From Rhodosorus marinus (lineage: Eukaryota > Rhodophyta > Stylonematophyceae > Stylonematales > Stylonemataceae), in contig JAMWBK010000002.1 of assembly GCA_029953675.1 (NCBI GenBank), forward strand, positions 1,426,001 through 1,490,000: a stretch of 64,000 nt of DNA, in the 5' to 3' direction. Below, in pieces: positions 19,655-29,314 of this stretch. How positions within the stretch are numbered: the first letter of the stretch is position 1; each line of letters begins with the position of its first letter. Under the pieces are notes generated by a model, which worked only from the letters and a program-made list of their open reading frames with translations, was not told the DNA's origin and made no database searches. The translations under genes and the position numbers were made by a program.

Positions 19655-20248
19655 AGCGGCAATTTTCAGCTCTTGGAAGTGGAGGCTTTTGCAGCCCATT
19701 CCGAATATATGCGGGTTGGAACGATAGGCCGGGCACACCGGGAGACTGAAAGTGGCTTCTAAACAACAGAACTTCAGACAAACTGACAAACCGCGAAAGA
19801 TTTTCTAAGGCATTTCTCCTGGAGCCTCGAATGACATAATGGGTTCGAATTCTCGGAAGACAATGACTAGCTTCAAACGTGTATATGAGTAAGGTGTAAT
19901 AGCCAGAAAGTCTTCTGTTGTTAATGGCCTGAAAGGAACGGACTTTGATAAACGAACTGGGGCTTCCGCTTCTTTTAGATTGAAGTTAGTCATGTACAGT
20001 CTTATCCAGCATAGCTTGTGAACAGGGAACCCGTTAAGATCGCATTCGAATAACTGCAAAGGTTTGGCTTGGGAGTGGGAACACCCATCGCGCCTGTCTC
20101 ATTGGGTTCAGAATGTCAACAAACAAACGAGCGCGCTTGAGAAACCTCTGGAACTAATCAACACTTTCGAAGAGGATGCGACCAGATAAGCTTCTTCTGG
20201 CGTTTGCTTAAATTTGTTTTAGTCATCAGTTCTGTACATGCTAAAGCG
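19655..20248 (-). CDS. Unidentified coding-like exon, minus strand (19805-20057)
   Basis: Within this interval the minus-strand frame ending at 19805 is open for 84 codons and follows a good acceptor (CCTTTGCAG at about 20058). It reads LFECDLNGFPVHKLCWIRLY, later VPFRPLTTEDFLAITPYSYT, and ends EFEPIMSFEAPGEMP. The composition is protein-like, but I do not recognise it, and no convincing upstream exon lies between it and the apyrase gene. It may be a decayed gene or the terminal exon of a short one. The rest of the interval is non-coding. Confidence 0.3.
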
Positions 20249-21469
20249 TTAGTCGGCAGTTGACGCTCTAAGGAAAACCAGGCCTTCGTACTTGTCGTCT
20301 AGAGGTGGAACGGCTGACTCTGGGAGGATGACCTTCGCTTTTCGCAGATCCAGGACCGACAGGAAAGTCTTGAAATCGGCGAGGGAATTTCTCTCCACAG
20401 ATCGCAACGCTAGGACAAGTCGGTTGTCCGTTCCCGGAATGAATTTCACGCTTGAAAATCCTTCCGCCCCACCACTGCTCAAATCCTTAAAATCTAAATC
20501 CTCCAAAACTTTGTCAAAACCTTCGGACACGATCAGGGCGTGATTCCACCCTTTCAACTCGTTGTCGTCACCGTCGTACCCCGTCTCACTAAACCGACGT
20601 GGGAAGAAGAGCCATGCTCTCCTCTGTTCATCCCATAGGACGGCCTCATGCATAAGGTATCCAGGAAACGATGTTCCAGCCGCCTCACGTATCTTGTCGT
20701 ACCTATCCGTCCAGTCGACGTGCGTCACATTCCCATCCTCATCAACTTCTTTTACCCACATTCTCTCTTTTCCCTTGACCTTTGAGGAATCCTGAGGATC
20801 TGTTGTTTCCCTTCCATGGCTTCCTACGATCAACTTCCCATCTTTTACGGTCATCCACTCTATCTTGAATGCAGAAGGAGCCGTCCCATCTAGATCTTTC
20901 AGTTCTAACCATTTCTTCAGTGAATACTCCCCTGTTTCCACCCCGTTGAGTTCGTAAAGTATACCGGTGTGATCATCTCCTGTAAGAAGCTTTCCAGCAA
21001 AGTACTCGAACTCACTGAGCTCCATTCCACGCTTGTCCACTGCAACGTCTGAGACTAAAACGTTTAAATCCTCCTCTCCTTGAGGCTCAAGGAACACCTT
21101 GAACCCTTCCTCCTCGCTTCCAGTTAAGTTTCCGGTCTGAATCTTTGCGATCCATCTCCGGTTGGCCTCATCATAAGATCTCTCGTCCATATCCGTAACC
21201 ATCAAGATTTTCATGGACAAAGACTTCAACGCTGGCTTCTCCTCGATTTCCGATCCAGCGGATCTACCATCCCGAGATCCCAATCCTTCCTTAATATCTT
21301 CATCCTTGGCTTCATCTACCGCTTCAAAAAGGGACATAGACACCAAAGTGACCGCGAGGAATATACCAAATACAGTGAATCTGAACCATCGGGACCTTGA
21401 CACCTGTCTCTGGTCCCTCGCTCCAACTCTCTTCATCGTCGAATCCAAACAGTACATGAAAATTCTCAA
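20249..21469 (-). CDS. CANT1: Calcium-activated apyrase, CANT1 family, type II membrane protein
   Basis: Single-exon ORF of 406 aa. A membrane anchor at about residues 28-48 (WFRFTVFGIFLAVTLVSMSL) follows a basic N-terminus, giving a type II topology as in animal CANT1. The nucleotidase domain shows the family's ordered blocks: KRGMELSEFEYFAGKL, DDHTGILYELNG, FKIEWMTVKDGKLIVGSHG, GTSFPGYLMHEAVLWDEQRR, WLFFPRR, GFSSVKFIPGTDNRLVLALR and a final KYEGLVFL. The enzyme hydrolyses UDP and GDP in the secretory pathway, supporting glycosylation. A second ATG at residue 12 is an alternative start. Golgi/ER location is inferred from topology. Confidence 0.93.
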   Translation of the reverse strand: MRIFMYCLDSTMKRVGARDQRQVSRSRWFRFTVFGIFLAVTLVSMSLFEAVDEAKDEDIKEGLGSRDGRSAGSEIEEKPALKSLSMKILMVTDMDERSYDEANRRWIAKIQTGNLTGSEEEGFKVFLEPQGEEDLNVLVSDVAVDKRGMELSEFEYFAGKLLTGDDHTGILYELNGVETGEYSLKKWLELKDLDGTAPSAFKIEWMTVKDGKLIVGSHGRETTDPQDSSKVKGKERMWVKEVDEDGNVTHVDWTDRYDKIREAAGTSFPGYLMHEAVLWDEQRRAWLFFPRRFSETGYDGDDNELKGWNHALIVSEGFDKVLEDLDFKDLSSGGAEGFSSVKFIPGTDNRLVLALRSVERNSLADFKTFLSVLDLRKAKVILPESAVPPLDDKYEGLVFLRASTAD

Positions 21470-22495
21470 AGCAGCTACTTCGCCTTTACAGCCACCTCAC
21501 TCCCTCGATCTATGCCCCCCCCCCAAAAACCTGTGGTTTTTTCAGTCGCAACAAACTCAATCACCTTCTTCCATAAATTTCACCCGCTCGCTTTCATCCT
21601 CGTCTAGTTCGTTGAGAAACCTCCCCCTGCGCCTCAGCGTGAGACCACAGGACCTTTCCAAAGATCTACCTACTCAGCACAAGCTTTTACTCGCAACAAT
21701 CCCGCCCCCAACCTCCTTCTCTACTTCTTATCCACGAAGGAAAGAACATGAGAGCCAAACTTCAGCTTCGATACTAACAATCACAATGAAAGGCCAAAAT
21801 CAAGAGCTGATTCCGCGTGACAGTTTAGTCTCTTCTATCCCCTTTGTTCTCTTTCACTCCGTCGCCCAGGTTAAAACCCTAACTGTTCCCACTTGAGGGT
21901 GCTTAGCGATCGGATAACCCTGGCCGGTTGCTTAGGAGGTCTCGTATTGGTTCAGCACCGAGCCGGTAACCCTGCACCGGTAGCCTCCTGAAACATTCGA
22001 GAATCATACGTTGGCAAATAGCCTTTAGATGCAGTTGATGACTAGGTGAGATAACCGAGGAAAGCCCGATTCTAGTCATAGATTGGACGCCATTGCTGAG
22101 CTAGATGGGACTAAGCACCAGTCCAGCAACAATGCTTGCCACTAGGGAGAAGGAGAACCTGCTCTGTGGTTTCGTTCATGGTCGGTACGGAAGAGTCAAA
22201 CCATATAGGAAGGGAACAATTATCGCTCTTGAGAGTGTAGCATAAGCAAGCAAAGCACTGTCTTTCTACCTGGTTCAACGGCTTCTGATCCGTCAGCCGG
22301 ATTGGGGCCGGTATCGTCCCTCATCCTCACAGTCACTCTGTATCGTATGCTCCCGGCCCTAGACTGCACCCAGGGCTAGTGATCAGAGGAAGCCTTCGAC
22401 GAAAGAAAGCCAGAACTGAAGAGACAACCAGTTCGCGAGCTTCGTTTGACATTCTCTGTCACCTCCGGTGTATCCGAAGCATGGTGCGGGAAGTA
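21470..22495. other. Intergenic region, no gene recognised
   Basis: About 1 kb between the 5' end of the apyrase gene and the 3' end of the SBPase gene. The first 420 bp are C/T-rich and likely hold the apyrase promoter, including an AAACCCTAA telobox-like motif near 21876. The rest shows short GC-rich inverted motifs around the repeated word CCGGT (about 21920-21990) and no ORF of note. Confidence 0.5.
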
Positions 22496-23694
22496 CTAGG
22501 AACCAGCGGGTCCGACTAGCTTTTCGAACCTTTCCACTTCCTCTTTAGATCCATAGCAGACTTGAGTTCGAACATCAAGTGCACTTATTGGAACGTCGAG
22601 GAGCGACTTTTCCCCATCGGAAGTTCGTCCACCGCTACGTTCAAAGAGGTAAGCCAACGGAGCACATTCGTACAGCAGTCGGAGTTTTGCTGGCGCGGAT
22701 GCCGTCGACGGGTTGCAAAAAACTCCCTTGCCCTTGATCAGTAGTTGGTTAAGATCTGGAACCATTGCTCCTGTGTACCTGAGCGTGTACTTGTTTGTTA
22801 GCCAGTACGTTATGAGTTCATTGTATCCAGCGTGGGATTGGCTTGCGCGTAGGTTTCCCGGAGCGAAAAGCTTTCCTTCGGAAATCGTCGAGAACTCTCT
22901 CGTCTTGAGCCATTTATCATCCTACAGAGAAAGAGCAGGGACGGAAGACCCGCCGAATGGTCTCAGCTAACGGCTGCATGCTTGTGGCGTTGAAGCCGCA
23001 TGTTGTTCCCCAACGTACTTTCAGAATAAGCTCCATGGCCGGCAAAGATTTGATTGCTATTGATATAGTGGTCCGAGGTCCATAGACGGCGCATCCACCA
23101 ACGACGAGCTCTCGTCCAGTTCGGTTGAGCAAGGAAGTCCCAGGCCAGACACCGAAGATGGTTCCCACTGAGAAGTTGGTTCCTGTTCAATACACACCGA
23201 AGAGTCTCGAGTCTGAGAGAAGTGTCTAGATTCAACAACTCCACGCGTTGGGAGGTGGCGATCATTTCCTTCTGACCTATGACACTTGAGCCATCGAGTG
23301 GATCGAATGCTACGCTGTAGCTGCCATCGCCCAGGCGATTTTCAGTCGGGACCTCCTCAGACGAAGCAGTAGCGACGACGCCAGATGCTCTCAGCTCATC
23401 AAAGAGGATCTTGTCGGCGAAGACGTCAATCTCGAGCTGTTCATCCCCAAATGTGTTCGAGGTTGCAATCTTCTCAGTTCGACCAGATCTTACTGCATCT
23501 GCAATCTGCCAGAAAGAAAAAGCAGATGACGTACCAAAGATGTCAAGATCAACATCAGTTGGTTTCAGCGTTCCAGCAACCGTGCGGTTCCAGGCGGCAC
23601 AACCAACCTGAGCGCAAGCCCGTGCAATGTGCTCTATACATCGACGTAAGTCCTTGTCCAATGGACTCAGAACGTCCTCCAAAATCAGAGACAT
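22496..23694 (-). CDS. SBPase: Sedoheptulose-1,7-bisphosphatase
   Basis: Four minus-strand exons: 23694-23608, 23505-23277, 23182-23019 and 22921-22496, giving 301 aa. All joins keep phase. Motifs fit SBPase rather than FBPase: NTFGDEQLEIDVFADK, ASSEEVP, the catalytic FDPLDGSS, GTIFGVWPG, YGPRTT, EGKLFAPGNLRA, TLRYTGAMVPDLNQ, and AKLRLLYECAPLAYLFERSG. The enzyme dephosphorylates sedoheptulose-1,7-bisphosphate in the regenerative phase of the Calvin cycle. The first ATG gives only MSLILEDVLSPLDKDLRR before the fold, with an in-frame stop just upstream. A plastid transit peptide is therefore either on an unseen upstream exon or absent, which would make the enzyme cytosolic. No redox cysteine pair like that of plant FBPase is evident in the early exons. 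Confidence 0.92.
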
Positions 23695-25286
23695 TCTTTC
23701 TCAATGTCCGCTGATCTTGCAAACGAATCTCATCGCCATTCTCCGAACAGCCCAACCAATGGAGACCAGGTTTTCTCAACCAAGCCATGGAATAGGTGAA
23801 AATACGGAAACGCATATAGAGGATGGAAATACTAGCACTAGGTGCTCAGCAGTTTCCGATTCCTTTTCTGCCACGAGAAAGGTAAGAGCCTTCCCTTGTA
23901 GAAGCCTTAGGGAGTGGAATATGCCGGCGACTACGTCCAGCAGAGTATTCCTAGGGGCACATTCTCCATCGATATCAAGAGTAATCGATCCACCACCTGA
24001 TTGGAACCGGATCCGTTACCAGATTGGTATAGGATATGGTTCTTTAGATCGCAAGACCTACTTCACATTACGACTGCAGTACCCGTCGACGCTAGCGACT
24101 GAAATCTCACCACCCCCACCACCGCCGCGACGATAGTCTCCGTTAGAAGTGGACGGCTTGTCAGTTGAGTTGAGTGGACAGTCTTGGGCCTGTGTACCTT
24201 TCGGGATGACCGATCGTCCGTTTTATGCATGGAACAGAGTAAGAAATAGTCAATGCAATCTTCAAAACCCAAGCACCGTTAACCTAAAACGGACACATTC
24301 CTGCGACCCGAAAGCTAGTTGACCGTAGTACGAATGTGATTGCACCTAAGCATGGGATGCAATCGTCTGGCAATGAAGGTTCATTCCAGAGAGAGATCGA
24401 CCGCATCTCTGTCGCAGCTAATATCATCTTCGAAACGCGATGTCCGTTATCCCAAAACGGACGCCGACTGGGAACTCAATCTAGTTAACGGTACTCACAT
24501 CCTAAAACCCTTGCGGCCATGCGTGGGAGGCGTAGAGGCAATTGTTTGGCAATGAAGGTTGGCGGTAGAGAGGGACCGATCACATCTCTTTTCCAGCTCA
24601 CGCCATGTTCAAACCCGAGGTCCGGCTTCCCAAAGCAGATGCAGGCCCTCAGCCCTCAAACCAGTTGACCATTAGTACCAGAGCGGTTGTAGCAAAGTAT
24701 GGGAGGCTCTGAGATACAATTGTTCTGCTGTTGCAAAGGTTTGGTGGCGAAGAGAGTGAGGGATCGATTGCATCTCTTTTACAGGTAATGGCATCTTCAT
24801 AACGCGAGGTCCGTTATCCCAAAACGGACGCTGACCAGGAGCTCACAAAAACTAGTTAATAGTACTAACGTACTAAAGCATTTTTCGCGGCCATGCGTCG
24901 CAGACGTTGAGAGGCGTGCCGCGTAAGGTGCAATTGTTTGGCAATGGAAGGTTGGTGGCAGAGAGAGATCGATTGAATCTCTATTGGAAGAAGAAATTTT
25001 TGGGGGATTGTGAAGAGCAGATATTTTGGATCGATTCTCATCGCGTTCAAAAACTTGATGCTGGGTGTTTCGGGCACGAAACGTTTGCCAGGTCATGAGG
25101 GAGCTCTTGTCTGGATTGAAACCATCTGTGATAGAAGGTGTGTACGTGATTTGAATCTGTTTTCTGTTGGTGCTATGTGTGGCGTGGGTGGTTTGGATGG
25201 ACGCTAGGATCTTCTGTTGAGTAACGGACTTTTTTGAGTTGACTTGTTTGTTTGGTTTCTGTTTTTGATAAGGGGTGAGTATAAGG
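23695..25286. other. Intergenic region containing tandem repeat array
   Basis: Between the divergent SBPase (-) and NmrA-like (+) genes. The first 550 bp show nothing recognisable beyond a possible SBPase leader region. A four-copy degenerate tandem repeat (24258 to about 24990) fills the middle, and about 300 bp of T/G-rich sequence leads into the NmrA-like gene. Confidence 0.55.
24258..24990 (+). repeat. Four degenerate tandem copies of a ~180-bp unit
   Basis: Copies start at about 24258, 24426, 24605 and 24793 (spacing 168, 179, 188). Each begins with ATCTTC or a variant and then holds a GTCCGTTATCCCAAAACGGA-type inverted motif. A CTAGTT..GTAC word follows, then a GCAATTGTTTGGCAATG(G)AAGGTT block and a GAGAGAGATCGATTGCATCTCT-like block. 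Copies 2 and 4 are closest (the CCGTTATCCCAAAACGGACG word is identical). The unit is close to nucleosome length. No open frame runs through it. Confidence 0.8.
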
Positions 25287-27060
25287 ATGATTGGTTTTGT
25301 TGGTATTGGATTCGGTGGATTTAGGTTGGGTAGAGGATCTCGTGGTGGCGTATGTGTGTCAGCGAGCGCTGGCGATGGGGTGACTGTCGTGGTTGGAGCG
25401 ACTGGGAGGACGGGTAAGCTGGTTGTGAAGAAATTGCTGTCGGATGGAAGGAGTGGGAAGGTTAGGGCACTGGTGAGGGATGAGGCAAAAGCCCGGGAGC
25501 TTTTGGGAACCAACGAAAGGTTGGAGGTCTCTGTGGTCGACGTGAAGGAGAAGGATGAGAGGCTAGAGAAGTCCTTGGCTGACGCAGAAACGCTGGTAGG
25601 TTTGTCAACATATAAACGCGCGTTTCATGAACGAATCCTGTGAAGGAATCATGAAATTCAGACGTTTGCGAGGAAATTGTTCTAACACCGTTTCCTGCTG
25701 TTTCGTTTCGGCTACTTAGATATCATGTCTGGGGTCAACGGCGATCCCGTCCAAGGATTGGGAAGGAGGGAAAAACTCACCCATCAGGGCGGTTGGCTTG
25801 GGAATGGGCAACATTATTGAATCGCTTACACCAGAAAAAATTCGGAAAGTTGTTGTTCTTTCCTCCGTCGCAACTCGAAATAGGAGCTTCATCTTTAAGG
25901 TGAGTCTGAGCAGAGCGAGCGGAATCCTTGTGTTGTTCGATAGCACATCTCAGCCCCGTCTTCTTCTTTCCAGCTGGTTGATCTTATTGGCGGTGCATGG
26001 ACGGCAATGGAGATGGCAGAAGATGCCGTGATTGCAGGCGCCGCGGAGAAAGGATACGAGTACGTCGTAGTCCATGCGCCTGTGCTCAAGGACGAAGGTC
26101 CTCCTGTACAAGGAGTCGGAATTAAGTTAGGCGACGTTGGAAAGTCCATTGGCCCGGTAAGGTTGGATTGAAGGGACAAGAAGAAGCAATGAAACTATGC
26201 GTGATTTCTCGTTGATGTTTTCGTGCACGCCCTAGCATGTGCCGACAGGGGACTCGCTGTTATCCGCTCCCGAACATCCTTGTGCGAATGTCACCGGGTG
26301 GATGACGGGGATATCTCGAGTTCCAGCTTGACTCACAAATGCGAGTACTGCTTTTCGTTTTTACGGTTTTGTCCACCCAGTTGCGAAGGGAAAACGCCGC
26401 CAATGTTTGCGTTGAATGTGCTCTACGAGATCTAGGGGATGTTGTTGATATCTCACCCTACGGAGTTGCTGATGAGACCACTGAGGATTGGGACGTACTT
26501 TTTGAGGAACTAACCGAGTGTCCAGTGGTCTTGAAGCTAGAATTTTCGTCTCTGAACAAGGAAAAGTTTCAGGTGTGCAATGACCTATGAGGTCGTGTCT
26601 CAAGGCTCGGCTCAAGACCTCGCTGTCGAACTATTGACGCTCACTTCTTTTGTGTTGCTTCTACTCTCTGAAGAACTGGCTTCTGGATTGGGCATCTGCA
26701 TTGCCTACAAACTCTGCACTGTTTCCTCCTTTGCCGGTGCCCTTCAGAGTTGATCCTACGGATGAAGGAGCTCGGTTGGCTTTCATCAGGGTTACCGTCG
26801 ATGGTGGCGTCCTAGAGCTTGGAGCCTTGAATATTGCACTGGAAGAGAGTGCTCTAGTTGTCCGACGGGAGCCAGCCACAAGGGTAAGCAGAAGCTTTGG
26901 AATTTATTGGCAGTTTGCAAAGGGGAACGAGTCTTACCAGACCTGCCAGTTTCTTAAAATATTTTGGTCCTTGTCCTGTGTGTGTTAGGAATTCGCACTA
27001 CCCGGAGAGAGGGACATTCTACGGCTTCTTGTGGAATCCCTGGACAGGGTTGTGAACTGA
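25287..27060 (+). CDS. NmrA/SDR-type NAD(P)-binding protein with C-terminal extension
   Basis: Seven phase-0 exons: 25287-25595, 25720-25899, 25974-26156, 26236-26319, 26381-26572, 26674-26883 and 26989-27060, giving about 409 aa. A leader (MIGFVGIGFGGFRLGRGSRG, then VSASA) looks like a plastid transit peptide. The Rossmann motif is VVVGATGRTGKLVVKKLL, followed by LGSTAIPSKDWEGG, RKVVVLSSVATRN, YVVVHAPVL and TGISR plus ENAANVCVE. These are the blocks of plastid NmrA-like atypical short-chain dehydrogenases. From about residue 265 a roughly 140-residue extension (DETTEDWDVLFEELTE..., VDGGVLELGALNIALEES, LPGERDILRLLVESLDRVVN) is not a domain I recognise. The substrate is unknown. The exon 4/5 join (CGA|GTTCCA) has a weak donor but keeps phase. 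Confidence 0.8.
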
Positions 27061-27072
27061 GCGGGGAGTAAT

Positions 27073-27706
27073 CTAGTGAGCTTCTTGCGATTTGCTGGGA
27101 TGCACAACTGTCACCGGGCAATTCGTATGGTGAACAACGTAGTCTGACACTGAGCCGAGCCCCGCCAGCTCCATAAGGTGTCCTTTCATGGAGCCCAAGC
27201 CTCTCGTGCCAAGTACTACAAGATCGGCGTTGTGTTTCTCGGCGTGGCTCACGATGCAACCACCTACCGATCTGTTGTCGGATGTTCCTTCGGGAAAAAT
27301 TGCCTCAGAAGTGTGCTCCTCGGGAATTCCTGCATCTTGAACCATTTTCCGTAACCCAGTCATAAAGCCATCCACTCGCCGGTGTATCTAAACGGAAGCG
27401 GATCAAATTTCAGCCTAATGTGGACAAGTCTGATAAACGCAATCGTGTGGAATTCTTTGCGAGACTCACCCCTTCGACTGAGTTCTCCTTTGCAACTTTG
27501 TCAATACTCCCTGAAAATAGCATTGGATCGATCACAGGATAGTCTGCAAACGAACCGTCGAGCATGGATATGTTGCCACCCACCAGCTTCGCCACATGCA
27601 GCAACGTAACATGATCCTCTTTCGGCCTGACCACATTTTTCAAGGCCCAGGAAACAGCGTTCTTCGAGCAAGGGGACTCGTCCACAGAGATTACAATGTT
27701 TCTCAT
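27073..27706 (-). CDS. Universal stress protein (UspA family)
   Basis: Two exons, 27706-27470 and 27387-27073, joined in phase 0 (SVEG|IHRRVDG), giving 183 aa. The protein begins MRNIVISVDESPCSKNAVSW, with the aspartate of the adenine pocket, and continues LLHVAKL. Near the end it has VVLGTRGLGSMKGHLMELAG, then LGSVSDYVVHHTNCPVTVV, the ATP-binding G-2x-G-9x-G(S/T) loop and final strand. The loop carries a few extra residues (MELAG) compared with the plain family pattern, so ATP binding is probable but not certain. Its stop codon is only 13 bp from the stop of the convergent NmrA-like gene. No targeting peptide is seen. Confidence 0.92.
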
Positions 27707-29314
27707 GTTTAGTTTTCAGCTTCTGTCGAGATTAATCGAAACCACTTCTTTCAACTCAACACTCAACCCGTGCCTTCCCCTCTTCCCAACTGCCGTCCAT
27801 CACTTTGCTTCTCTACTCATATCTGACCAATGCCCGGACACGATAGACGGAGATATGGGAAGGAAAGTATCGGGACACTGGTCATCTTATTATTGGCAAT
27901 TTTAACAGCCGGGACACGTGCTATAGTATTATTAGTTTAAAATAGTTTGTAGAACACTTGTAGTTGTATTGTTGGATGTTACCAACTCGTACTCAAAGTT
28001 TACTCAAAACTAGAAAAAGAAGACCTGAGCATGGAGGACAATCATTATTCGCCCAAACGCTTGTTGGTTGGATAATAATTGATTGATATCTGTAGCCAAG
28101 GACGAGGACGGAGCAGAATAAGGACTTTTTCTGAAAATTAAGAAGTATATCAAATTAGTTTCCTAAAAACATTATTATTTACTCGAGTGTGCGCCAATAT
28201 TAGAGAGAATTAGATCATCATGATGTGTCAGGACGGTGTTGCTTACTCGCCTCCTTAGCGTGGCTTGCACTTCGGTCACATTTGCAAGACAGCCGCGATT
28301 TGAATTGGTATAACATGTTATCTTCTAGCTCAATAGACAAGAACATGAATATAGACGATGCAAGCTTTACTCTCATTCACGGCAAGAAATCCGAAGTATC
28401 CAGTACCACATCTCGATTCCCTCAGTGTCATATCGTCCGTAGCTCGCAGAGTATTGAAAGCCTCACCAAACATCAGCACACTAAAGAAAAGTCACACACG
28501 TACGCAGCACAAACGTGACTCGAAAAAGGGTCGAAATCTAGAGCGAAATACTTGGACAACCCGAGGAAGGCAATCCGCGCACATGAGAAGAGTACTAGGG
28601 TTCCTCCCAAGGGTGCCGTGAAATAACAGATGGCGGTAATTAATTGGTCGACGGTCATCAAAATAGATTGAATCAATCATATATACTTTTGAGGGCGTCG
28701 GCAATTGGCTACCTTCGACTGATTTTTCCGGTTAGTCATTTACCGTCGTTGACCCTCAGCCTCGGTTACTGCCCACTGTTCATCAAGGGAAGCAGCGCCT
28801 ACTTGATTAGATAAAATTGTATGAGATCAGCAATAAATAGTCCTTTCTAGTTTGGTCATGGACGGAAATTGTTCGGCTCGTCTCGGCTACCAGTTGTCCC
28901 TAATCAGCATGCATTAGCCGCGAGATCCGGAATGGAGTCCGTGAAGCTACTGCCACGTGACATAAGCGTTTTCGATATTAAACTCTCCAGATTCTTAACG
29001 ATACTGTACGGATTCACCTAAAATTCGAACTAAGGATCAGGTATTAGGTCCTGAGTGGAAAACTCTTTGCTGCAAACCTTTGAAAACAGTCCAGAATCGA
29101 GAGAAAATGATGTTCCTCTTCCCTCTGCTCGATGACGCTGCTGGTAATGAAAGGTTTGAGATGCCATCGAGGGAGATTGATGAATCAGTTTAGTTAGGCT
29201 TTCTAGACTCTATTGGTGATAATTGCGAGGCCTATTCTCGTTGATTTGAGTACTAAGCATCTAGAGAAGCTCTTCAGTTGTTGGGAGGTTTGGCAGGTTG
29301 TTCTGCTTGCCGGC
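27707..29314. other. Intergenic region, no gene recognised
   Basis: 1.6 kb between divergent universal stress protein (-) and IleRS (+) genes. AT-rich patches lie at about 27925-28200. Short ORFs at 28225-28621 on both strands overlap each other and show no family resemblance. It probably contains both promoters. Confidence 0.5.

Noticed and set aside
21213-21896. 227-codon plus-strand ORF
   Set aside because: It is antisense to the apyrase N-terminus and promoter, with no family resemblance.
23506-23607. Reading SBPase exon 1 as continuous through VGCAAWNRTVAG...
   Set aside because: The insert is absent from SBPases. A CAG|GTTGGT donor and CTGGCAG acceptor remove it in phase and restore the family alignment.
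24797-25513. 238-codon minus-strand ORF
   Set aside because: It is antisense to the NmrA-like first exon and the repeat array, with low-complexity Pro/Thr content.
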